The notes under the pieces: generated by a model | Told to the model about the DNA's origin: nothing | What the model saw: the letters and a program-made list of their open reading frames with translations, nothing else | Database searches by the model: none | Part shown: positions 28,077 to 36,467 of the stretch, piece after piece | Position numbering within the stretch: the first letter of the stretch is position 1 | How the letters are laid out: each line of letters begins with the position of its first letter | Program-made: the position numbers and the translations under genes | Assembly: GCA_020636405.1 (NCBI GenBank) | Contig: JACJXW010000006.1 | Coordinates: 806,001 to 870,000 of the forward strand | DNA from: Lewinellaceae bacterium | Lineage (GTDB): Bacteria > Bacteroidota > Bacteroidia > Chitinophagales > Saprospiraceae | DNA: 64,000 bases | Direction of reading: 5' to 3'

Positions 28077-31000
28077 GTGTCGATCTGGCACCGGGAGGTG
28101 CAGGTGCAAACGCCTTCGGGAGCGATCGGCATGACGATCGGAAAAGTACTGCCGGAGATTACTGTCTTGCAACCACTGGCCGGTTTCAATGTAAGCCCGG
28201 AGGAAAACCTGCGCGCCTTCATCACTCATCTGCCCCAGCGCTACATCAATTTCCTCGCCGAGGATCATGCGGATAATAAAGCCCTGATCAGAGAACTACA
28301 GGAGGATCAGGAATTGCAGGAGCACGGCGTCCGCTGGACAACCGTTCTGGCAGGGCTGGAATACGTCCTTCATTTCACCCAAACCCATTGCTACCTCACC
28401 CGGGCGTTCGAGGATACGGAAGGGGCTCCGGAGGAGAATGCACTGAATCCCTACCGGCCGCTGACGAAGCCGATCGACTTGTCGGCAGGGATCTGGACGA
28501 TAAAGGAATTTCTGAAGCAGGTGGTGAACTGGGAGTTTCTGAAGTGCCTTGAAGCTCCCTACAATGAGGAATTTTCGCAGGGCCATTTTGAAATCAACGT
28601 TTTTCAAGGAGAAGACGGGAAATGGAAAGCAGTCCCAAAGGATGGTGATTTATTTCAGGTAGACATGTATCCAGGCGAGCGAAGGGGCGTGGATGATTTT
28701 TCCAATACGATTCGGATAGAACTGGTGAACCGCTCTCGGCGTAATTTATACATCAGCGCGTTTCAATTAACCAGCTTCCTCGGCAGTTTGTCGCTGATAT
28801 CGGAAATGGAACACCTCGAGCTGAAAGCAGGAGAAAAGATCTTTTTGCCTGGCGAAACGGACGGCAATATTCCTATAAGGCTTGAACATCGAACCCTGGC
28901 TTATAATTTGCCTCAGGAGTACCTGGAGATAAAAATTCTGGCCAGTCCGGAACCCTTTTCTACGTTTGGTTATCGGATGAAAGATTTCCCCGGCCCACCT
29001 GGCTCTGAATATTTTGAAGAGGACGGCTACTTTATGGAAAAAGGTACAAACATTGGGATGATCAGGGCATTGGAGGGTGTTTTTATTGCTCCATTGCTAA
29101 ATATCAGCCTGGATAACCCCGCTTATAACCTGCCCAATTCAGTACGCCTCGAAGAACTACTCCGCCGCCCCGATGCCGCGCCCTTCCTCCGCGCCCTCTA
29201 CTTCGATTCCCTCCACCTGGCGCCCCGATATGAGCTTAAGCAGCAGATAGAATTGCAGGCGGAAGAATCTCCGGGTTCCAAAATGGCGGAGCCGCTGCCT
29301 GCTGCTTATGTGCATACCCCTAACGGGTTGGACATCCTGGAGTCCCAATTGCAACAGTTGTACCCCCGACTGCGGGAAAAGGCGGAAAAACCGATCCTTG
29401 TCGCCCTGGGCGACAGCTGGTTCAACCAGGCGCAGCCGGTGGATATTCCGCATTTCCTGATGGAGGATTTTATGGTAATTCACGCGCCATTGGGAGATTG
29501 GGGGCAATTAGAAGAAGCTTTTCGGCGGTTGGAGAAAGCGATCGCCAGTTTACCTTCCATTACCTTGCTGCTGAGCCCGATGGGCGAGCGGCTGCTGGAT
29601 GGACTGGAAGGGTTGGTGCAAGAGGGCGCGCCGGATAATACGGATGATATCCGGCAAATACTCAGTAGTGAATTCTTCCGGCGACTGGACGAGCTGGAAA
29701 AAGAGTGGGAGAGGGGCTTCGGTTTTCTGTCCCGGATCGGCTCCCGCCTTCAGGGGGTAGTGCATGGGTACGACTACTTTGCCTTTGAGGAGTTTGGCGG
29801 CCCGGCATTCTACCAACGCCCGAGGGAATGGCGGCGGGACCTGGGCGTTTTCGTCATCGATATTTTGAATGCCCGCCTCAAGATAGTTCTGGATAGAATG
29901 GAGGCCACCAATATTTACTATCTGGATCTGCGCAACACCCTGGAACCCGGAGATTGGACGGCAACTCTGACTCCCGCTTCAACGGGGTTCCGGAAGCTGG
30001 CGGGGGCGGTTAGCTTGTTTATCGGCAACCAATATAAAGATGATCGGGAGCCTTATCCAGGCACGGAGTATTTTCTATGGCAGGTAGCCCTTATGGAGGG
30101 AATTTTGGAGTTCTATATCGATCTGATCGAAGCCTATCCGAAAGGAAAACATCGGGCCTGGGCGGAAAAACGGCTGATGGAAGCTGTAAAACAGAAGCAG
30201 GATGCAGATTTCGGCGAAGCTGTCCGCCCTGTACCGGCCCGCCGGTCCTGGTTCCTGGGCATTGGGATCAACCGGTATTTGCATTTTCAGTCGCTCCGCA
30301 ACGCGGTGAAGGATGTTCAGGATATTGCGGCTCTGCTACAGGAGCGCTATGGATTAGACGTCACCGATACAACGATCCTTTTAGACGAGCAGGCCACCCG
30401 GAAAAATATTATCGCTCAGCTGGAGGAAATGGTAAGTAAGGTGGGGCCAGAAGATAAGGTATTGATCTATTATTCGGGGCATGGCCACTTTAATGAAAAG
30501 ACCGGCAAGGGGTTCTGGATACCGGTAGATGCCGATGCAGGCTCGCCGGCCGGCTACCTTCCCAATGTGCGGATCAAGGACTATATGGAGGTTATTCCTG
30601 CCTATCACACCTTCCTGATCTCGGATTCCCTATTGTCGGGTTCCCTTTTCTCCGAGGGCAAGTTACGCAACACCAATGAGGCGATCGAGGACCTGGACAG
30701 CAACCCCTCCCGCTGGGGGCTCTGTTCCGGCCGCCACGATGAGGAAGTATACGACGGAAACCCTGGAGAGAACAGTCCGTTTGCCGCCAGTATTCTGGAG
30801 GTTCTCCGCTCGAATAACGAGCCAGCGCTGAACGTCGGAAAACTGATCGAGCTGGTTCTTAAACAGGCCCGCCGCCACTACCGCTACCTACCGGAAGGCA
30901 ACCCCTTCTTCGACGTGGGCCACGAGGGCGGGCAGTATATCTTTCGCCTGGAAGGAGGAGCCGAACGGCCGCCGGATGAGCAGGCACAGCCTCAATCGCA

Positions 31001-31610
31001 GTCCTCTACATCGAAAGCACCGTCACAACAGGAGCCAGAAACTTTACAATCCCTCCAACGCCGTGCCAATGAACTCATCTCCAGCAACCAACTGGGCGAG
31101 CTGTTTGAATTGTTGGACAAAGAACTCGAACAAGGTACGGATGCCCGCGAGCGCCTGGCCGTTTATCAAAAGGAATACGAACAACTCGAAAAGCAGCGCC
31201 GCCGCTCCAAGCGCCCGAACAAACAGCTGGACCGGGATCTGGCGAGTTTGGCGGATGCAGTGGTGGAGTTGGTGGAAGGACTGGAGCCCCCCCCAGCCCA
31301 CCCAAAGGAGGGGAGTTCGGCTGGCACAGAGCCGCTTGCAACGGTCGCCACCGAAACACCGAACACCGAACAGCCCAAAACCGGTTCCTTCACCGACCCG
31401 CGCGACGGCCGCACCTACCGCACCGTCGAGCTTAACGGCCTCCGGTGGATGGCGGAAAACCTGAACTATGATATTCGCGGAGGTTGGTTCTTTGAAAATG
31501 ACCCGAACACAGGTAGGCAGTATGGGCGTTTTTATGACTGGGAAACAGCGCAAAGGCAGCTCCTCCAGGCTGGCGCCTGCCAACCGATGAGGAGTGTACC
31601 AGCTTGGTAG
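28077..31610 (+). CDS. Large multidomain protein: SGNH-like, caspase-like, helical adaptor, FISUMP
   Basis: 1177 aa in one frame from a GTG (28077); the real start is probably further left (see the 27412 entry). Residues 1-430 are unassigned, with a strand-rich part. At about 440-520 an SGNH/GDSL-like segment (PILVALGDSWFNQ, ITLLLSPMGERLLDG) appears. A caspase-like domain spans about 722-960: SWFLGIGINRYLHFQSLRNA, VLIYYSGHGHFNE (catalytic His) and HTFLISDSLLSGSLF, where the usual DSCFSG Cys is Leu. A helical adaptor-like segment lies at about 990-1070. From 1104 a FISUMP domain starts (DGRTYRTVELNGLRWMAENL) and runs out of frame near 31570. It belongs to the conflict operon; a scaffold or pseudo-protease role is inferred. 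Confidence 0.75.
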   Translation: MSIWHREVQVQTPSGAIGMTIGKVLPEITVLQPLAGFNVSPEENLRAFITHLPQRYINFLAEDHADNKALIRELQEDQELQEHGVRWTTVLAGLEYVLHFTQTHCYLTRAFEDTEGAPEENALNPYRPLTKPIDLSAGIWTIKEFLKQVVNWEFLKCLEAPYNEEFSQGHFEINVFQGEDGKWKAVPKDGDLFQVDMYPGERRGVDDFSNTIRIELVNRSRRNLYISAFQLTSFLGSLSLISEMEHLELKAGEKIFLPGETDGNIPIRLEHRTLAYNLPQEYLEIKILASPEPFSTFGYRMKDFPGPPGSEYFEEDGYFMEKGTNIGMIRALEGVFIAPLLNISLDNPAYNLPNSVRLEELLRRPDAAPFLRALYFDSLHLAPRYELKQQIELQAEESPGSKMAEPLPAAYVHTPNGLDILESQLQQLYPRLREKAEKPILVALGDSWFNQAQPVDIPHFLMEDFMVIHAPLGDWGQLEEAFRRLEKAIASLPSITLLLSPMGERLLDGLEGLVQEGAPDNTDDIRQILSSEFFRRLDELEKEWERGFGFLSRIGSRLQGVVHGYDYFAFEEFGGPAFYQRPREWRRDLGVFVIDILNARLKIVLDRMEATNIYYLDLRNTLEPGDWTATLTPASTGFRKLAGAVSLFIGNQYKDDREPYPGTEYFLWQVALMEGILEFYIDLIEAYPKGKHRAWAEKRLMEAVKQKQDADFGEAVRPVPARRSWFLGIGINRYLHFQSLRNAVKDVQDIAALLQERYGLDVTDTTILLDEQATRKNIIAQLEEMVSKVGPEDKVLIYYSGHGHFNEKTGKGFWIPVDADAGSPAGYLPNVRIKDYMEVIPAYHTFLISDSLLSGSLFSEGKLRNTNEAIEDLDSNPSRWGLCSGRHDEEVYDGNPGENSPFAASILEVLRSNNEPALNVGKLIELVLKQARRHYRYLPEGNPFFDVGHEGGQYIFRLEGGAERPPDEQAQPQSQSSTSKAPSQQEPETLQSLQRRANELISSNQLGELFELLDKELEQGTDARERLAVYQKEYEQLEKQRRRSKRPNKQLDRDLASLADAVVELVEGLEPPPAHPKEGSSAGTEPLATVATETPNTEQPKTGSFTDPRDGRTYRTVELNGLRWMAENLNYDIRGGWFFENDPNTGRQYGRFYDWETAQRQLLQAGACQPMRSVPAW

Positions 31611-31884
31611 CTTTTCTTGGATACCCAGGGAGGCATTCACTAAATTACAAGAATCGGGAGAAGGTGAATTTGATGCTCGCCTGGTCGATGGATTTGCGAA
31701 TTTTTGGTCCGGTACGGAAAACGGCGCGGACGCTGCCTGGTGTTACAGCTTATCCAGAAAGAATGGAGAACTTAGGCGGGTGGAGATGAAGAAAACTTCC
31801 GGGCTTTCCTGTCGGTGTGTTCAGGCGCTCGAAGAGGGACATGATGGTTCATCTGGAACAGAGGTTGGCCCGAAGGAGGAATAG
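31594..31884 (+). CDS. C-terminal half of the first FISUMP domain, out of frame
   Basis: The frame at 31594-31884 contains FDARLVDGFANFWSGTENGA and GLSCRCVQAL, the standard end of a FISUMP domain (FWSST-type and S-RCV motifs). PPGWRLPTDEECTSLVAFLG sits just upstream in another frame (31570-31640). Together they complete the FISUMP domain begun at the end of the 28077 gene, so two small indels separate them. Not an independent gene. Confidence 0.55.
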   Translation: MYQLGSFSWIPREAFTKLQESGEGEFDARLVDGFANFWSGTENGADAAWCYSLSRKNGELRRVEMKKTSGLSCRCVQALEEGHDGSSGTEVGPKEE

Positions 31885-32464
31885 TCAGTACCGGGAGACG
31901 CTGTCTGGCGGGGAACCTTCGCCGGAAGGGCCGCAAGCACCTGAATCTTCACAAACCTATTCTTCAAACACCGGATCTCCGAATCCCGAATCCCGAAAAC
32001 CGCCCACCTTCACTGACCCGCGCGACGGCCGCACCTACCGCACCGTCGAGCTCAACGGCCTCCGGTGGATGGCGGAAAACCTGAACTTCGATGTGGGGAC
32101 GGCTGCTGGTTTTATGACGATGACCCAAAGAATGGAGAGATGTACGGTACGGCTGTACACCTGGGCGGCTGCCCAAAAAGCCTGCCCGCCAGGCTGGCGG
32201 CTGCCGACAGATGAGGAGTGGAGGGGGTTAAACGATAGTTTCGGTGGGGAGAAGGAGGCTTATAAAGCTCTAATAGTAGGGGGGCATAGTGGGTTTGAGG
32301 TACTATTGGAAGGACATCATAGATACAGTGCTTTTTGGACAAGTGAAGAAATTAGTACTGACCGAGCTGTTTTTTGGGGGTTTTATTTTCCTGATAAATT
32401 ACTATATCGTAACCACGAAGATAAACATAGAGCATTTTCCTGTCGCTGTGTTCGTGAAATCTAA
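31817..32464 (+). CDS. Second FISUMP-domain protein or domain
   Basis: 215 aa as given. After a Pro/Ser-rich linker, residues about 66-215 form a FISUMP domain (TFTDPRDGRTYRTVELNGL, ACPPGWRLPTDEEWRGLN, FWTSEE, SCRCVREI). The stretch 32017-32083 is nearly identical in DNA to 31400-31466, so the two domains are a recent duplication. Around 32095-32145 two compensating indels hide the expected FYDDDPKNGEMYGRLYTW; one is GGTACGG where GGTCGG fits. FISUMP domains are thought to be surface or ligand-binding modules. Whether this is a separate gene or the end of the large protein is open. Confidence 0.6.
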   Translation: MFRRSKRDMMVHLEQRLARRRNSQYRETLSGGEPSPEGPQAPESSQTYSSNTGSPNPESRKPPTFTDPRDGRTYRTVELNGLRWMAENLNFDVGTAAGFMTMTQRMERCTVRLYTWAAAQKACPPGWRLPTDEEWRGLNDSFGGEKEAYKALIVGGHSGFEVLLEGHHRYSAFWTSEEISTDRAVFWGFYFPDKLLYRNHEDKHRAFSCRCVREI

Positions 32465-32569
32465 GTGTCAACCGGAGGGTATCATCCATCATCTCCGACA
32501 AACGCTGCCGGGTTAGCTAAACCGGGGGCTCGCGACAAACTCGGCAGGTTGAAACGCCCGTATGGTCCA

Positions 32570-32848
32570 TTACTCCTCCACCACCGCCAGCACACACCTC
32601 ACCTTCAGGCCCCACATCGAAAGATCCTTCTCTTCCAATACGGTAAAACTGGCATCTTCCAGTGAACGGCCCGCCCGGATGGGGCGGCAGTCGATCAGGC
32701 TGGGGAAAGCGTTGTGCAGGTTTTCGTACAGCCGGTTGGACAGGGTGTCGGCCTTCTGCAGGAAAACGTTGACGATGCGCCCGTTCTTTTTCAGTACCCG
32801 TTTGCACTTTTCCGGGAAAAAGAAGAAATTTATTCATTCTGTTTCACC
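32570..32848 (-). pseudogene. C-terminal remnant of a SAM-dependent methyltransferase
   Basis: On the - strand an open frame reads FPEKCKRVLKKNGRIVNVFL, then DTLSNRLYENLHNAFPSLID and ends MWGLKVRCVLAVVEE at a TAA (32570-32572). The K-VLKKNGRIVNVFLQ block is the strand-5 region of class I methyltransferases, so this is the last 85 or so residues of such a protein. A stop lies directly upstream and no N-terminal domain exists before the + strand gene at 32901, so the gene is truncated at about 32.85 kb. It is opposite in strand to its neighbours. Confidence 0.6.
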
Positions 32849-32900
32849 TAATCACCTGCCTATGAAGCCATTGATGCCAGCCTGTTGCAACCTGCTCTCC

Positions 32901-35624
32901 ATGAAAAAAACAATTTTTTATCCCTCCTCTTTCCTGCACCCTGGCCTTTTGGCGTTGGCTCTTTTATTGCCGTGGGCTGTTTTCTCTCAAACCGTTACAA
33001 TGGATACTGCATTCACCCAACTCTTCCGTCAGGATTGTTGTGGCTGGACGGGCAGCGATGGCGCCATTTCCATCCCGCTCGACAATGGGAAGACGTTGTG
33101 GGCGATGGGCGATTCCTATATCGGCGAGGTGTTCGCCGACACTTCCCGACCCTGCTATCCGGAATCCCGCCTGGTAAACAATACCTTGTTGCTGCAGGAG
33201 GGGAATGCTCTGGCTACTTACTTCAATGATACAGACACCTCGGCCTATATCCCCGGAACGGATACCACACTCTTCTGGCCCGGCCATGGGATACAGGTGA
33301 ATGACACCATCTACCTTTTCTTCTATGAAATAAAAAGGGCAGGCCAGACTTATAACAGTGTTAGGTTGGTGAAGCTGGATGCCCATTCGCTGCGTATCCT
33401 GGAAATAACCACTCTTCCTGGCCTGGCTGATATCAGGTTCGGCCGGTACGTCCTCCAGGAAGAGGGCTTTTTTTACATCTTCGGCAACCGGGTGACGGGC
33501 ACTGGGCTCGGGACGCTGATAACGCCTTACCTGGCTCGGCTGTCAACCAATTATTCGCTTGGTGAATTTGGCTTCTGGGAATTTTACAACGGCGCAGGCT
33601 GGTCGTCTGATGTGAGCGAGGCTCAAAGCCTTTTCCCTGCGGGGGAAACCCTTTCTTCCTACTTCAGTGTGGTCAAACTCTACGGGGAATACCACCTCAT
33701 CAGCCAGGCCAGCTTCCTGGGCTCCCGGATCTACAAATGGAGCTCCAGCCAGATCACCGGTACCGTACACCAACCGGACGGTTTTGTACAATACCCAGCC
33801 GTTCAGGGATTACAATGGCTGCCGGCTATTCACTTACAATGCGATGGTGCATTCGCAGTTCAATAATGAAAAGGGCGTTTTACTTTCCTTCAATGTGATA
33901 CCGGACAGAAGCGATATTTCCTGTTCGATCACTTATTGCGGTATCAGTTGTTGCCCTCCCCTGCAGCTTTTGCCTGCATCCGTTAGTTTTCCAAAATGCC
34001 GATACCTACCGCCCGAAATTCGTCCGTACCCACTCTGCCTGTTTGGGGATATCACCGAAACCACTCAAGCAACGATCTGCGAAGGGGAATCCTATCTGCT
34101 GCCGGACGGCGTGGCGTACCACAGGCGAAGTATATGAAGTGACCCTGGAGACGGCATCGGGCTGCGACAGCACCATCGTGGTGCACCTTTCGGTAAACCC
34201 GCCTACGCGGAAACCGTAGAGGCGGTACCATCTGCGAGGGGGATCCTATCTGTTGCCGGACGGCGTGGCGTACCAGGCAGGTGGTACCTATGAAGTGAAG
34301 TACCGGAGACGGCATCGGGCTGCGACAGCACCATTGTGGTGCACCTTTCGGTAAACCCCGCCTACGTGGAAGCGGTAGAGGCGACCATCTGCGAAGGGGA
34401 ATCCTATCTGTTGCCGGACGGCGTGGCGCGTACCAGGCTGTACCTATGAGGGGTACCTGGAGACGGCATCAGGCTGCGACAGTACCATTGTGGTGCACCT
34501 TTCGGTAAACCCGCCTACGCGGAAACCGTAGAGGCAACCATCTGCGAAGGGAATCCTATCTGTTGCCGAACGGCGTGGCACCACCCAGGCGGGTACCATG
34601 AAGTACCCCTGGAGACGGCATCGGGCTGCGACAGCACCATCGTGGTGCACCTTTCGGTAAACCCGCCTACGCGGAAACCGTAGAGGCACCATCTGCGAGG
34701 GGGGAATCCTATCTGTTGCCGGACGGCGTGGCGTACCCAGGCGAAAAATATGAAGTACCCTGGAGACGGCATCGGGCTGCGACAGCACCATTGTGGTGCA
34801 CCTTTCGGTAAACCCGCCTACGTGGAAGCGGTAGAGGCGGTATCTGCGAAGGGGAATCCTATCTGTTGCCGGACGGCGTGGCGGCCACTCAGGCGGGGGT
34901 ACCTATAAGGTACCTGGAGACGGCATCGGGCTGCGACAGCACCATCGTGGTGCACCTTTCGGTAAACCCCGCCTACGCGGAAGCGGTGGAGGCACCATCT
35001 GCGAAGGGGAATCCTATCTGTTGCCGGACGGCGTGGCGTACCACTCAGGCGGGGGCCTATGAAGTGGCCCTGGAGACGGCATCGGGCTGCGACAGTACCA
35101 TTGTGGTGCACCTTTCGGTTAGCTTGTCTCCGGTTCTTGTGGATCCCAATATCATCCACGCTGCCAGCGGCCAGGCCAATGGGAGCATAACTCCACAATT
35201 TTCTTCCGGCCATCCGCCTTTTGAATACCTGTGGAGCACCGGCGATACAACGGTGGCAGCCGTGGGCCTCCCGGCAGGGGACTATTCACTGGCAGTCACA
35301 GATGCTAACGGATGTCTGTATGAGTTTTCCTTCGTGATAACGGGAGCAACGCCGGCTGTTGAGTGGGAAACCGATATATCGTTACACGCCTACCCCAACC
35401 CCGCTCGGGATTTTCTCTACCTGGAACTGGCCTCCGAAGGAGGGATCCACGAAAAAACCAATTGGAGATTAAGGGATATGAACGGCAGGGCCTGGTTGCC
35501 TAAATGGGAAATAATCGGAGCTATTTGGCGGTTGGATGTCAGTAGGATTGCTCCTGGCGTTTATGTCATCGATGGTTTTTCCGGTAGCCGAAAGTTCGGG
35601 CCGAAGCGGATTGTCATTTATTGA
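32901..35624 (+). pseudogene. Secreted DUF5005-like protein with seven 52-aa repeats and T9SS end, frame broken
   Basis: Start at ATG 32901: a signal peptide (LLALALLLPWAVFSQ) then about 290 residues resembling DUF5005-type glycan-active propellers (CCGWTGSDGAISIPLDNGKT, LWAMGDSYIGEV, FGNRVTGTG). The frame breaks at GGTACC 33759-33764; GGTCC restores ITGPYTNRTVLYNTQPFRDY and the continuation. Seven repeats follow at 34075-35150. The final part (GNGSIT-like Ig segment, YLWSTGDTTVAAVGLPAGDY, then LHAYPNPARDFLYLEL to KRIVIY) is a SprB-like plus T9SS sorting end. Corrected length would be about 900 aa. Probable cell-surface protein; ligand unknown. Confidence 0.65.
34075..35150 (+). repeat. Seven tandem ~156-bp coding repeats
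   Basis: Units begin with ATCTGCGA/ATCTGCG at 34075, 34230, 34387, 34540, 34691, 34842 and 34997. The ancestral unit is 52 codons: ICEGESYLLPDGVAY, then TYEV-LETASGCDSTIVVHLS and VNPAYAETVEA. The observed spacings (155, 157, 153, 151, 151, 155) are mostly not multiples of three, so each junction breaks the frame. The variation is concentrated around GTACC strings, while the rest of each unit is almost identical. Confidence 0.85.
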
Positions 35625-35765
35625 AAAGGGGATAACTTTTAGCATCAATTAAAAACGCATTTTCTGCCGCTGATTTCGGAGATGCTGAATAAACGAAAAG
35701 GGTATTTTTATCAGAAATCGGCAAATTTGCAGGTGCCTTTCATTTTATCCACCTAAACGCTTTTC

Positions 35766-36233
35766 ATGCAGCCACTGACCCGAAATTTCACTCTCGCTCT
35801 TTTTCTTTTGGTTTCTCTACCCCTTATTGCCGTACCCAAGGTGAAAAAAGCCGATAATAAAGCTGCTGAAAGCCGCGTAAGCAGCAAGCGGCCTTTCAGC
35901 AAGCGAACAGTCCTTCGGCTGGTTCAAAAGAAGATCGGGAAGCACCAAAAAAAACAGGAAAGGAAGAACAGGGCCCGGGCGAAAGATAACCCGGACAAAC
36001 TCGCCACTTTCGCGCTTATCCTTGGCATTAGCGCTTACCTCCTGGTACTGGCCAAGGCCGTAGGTTTTTTTGCCTTCTTCGTGGCGATTGCTGCGGTCAT
36101 CGCAGGGATACGGGCGCTGAAAAGAGGAGGGAACAAGTTCCGCGCCATTCTCGGCATCGTTCTGGGCGGGGTGTTTTTTTCGCTCATCATCATCGGGTTT
36201 GTCATTGCGTTTTCGAACGCTTCCGGAGGGTGA
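35766..36233 (+). CDS. Small DUF4190-like membrane protein
   Basis: 155 aa. A signal-like N-terminus (LALFLLVSLPLIAVP) precedes a very basic linker (residues 24-75, many K/R) and two hydrophobic helices (LATFALILGISAYLLVLAKA and ILGIVLGGVFFSLIIIGFVI) joined by GIRALKRGGNKFR. Two-helix proteins of this form with a GxRALKRG loop are grouped with DUF4190. Function unknown. Single gene with intact frame. Confidence 0.65.
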   Translation: MQPLTRNFTLALFLLVSLPLIAVPKVKKADNKAAESRVSSKRPFSKRTVLRLVQKKIGKHQKKQERKNRARAKDNPDKLATFALILGISAYLLVLAKAVGFFAFFVAIAAVIAGIRALKRGGNKFRAILGIVLGGVFFSLIIIGFVIAFSNASGG

Positions 36234-36363
36234 GCGGAATTGGGCATCTGGTATCGGGAAAATCATTCCGGCCGACTGCTTGTGGGGGAATAGTACACTG
36301 AATTTATTAAGATCAGTTAATCCAAGTTCGACTCCAACTTCGGCAGTTCGGTATTCGGCGGTT

Positions 36364-36393
36364 CGGTGTTCGCTTGCCGAATAGCGAACACCG
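36364..36393. repeat. Hairpin of TTCGGTGTTCG-type repeats
   Basis: CGGTGTTCGC pairs with GCGAACACCG around TTGCCGAATA, within a longer run of TTCGGTATTCGGCGGTTCGG. A related string (CGGAATTCGGTGTTCGCTAT) lies at 25726-25745 between genes of the conflict locus. Confidence 0.6.
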
Positions 36394-36467
36394 AACACCG
36401 GTTAAGATTCATTAAGGTCTTGTGTCAACCCTCCAACCATGCAGCGATCAAACCATCTGGCCCTCCA

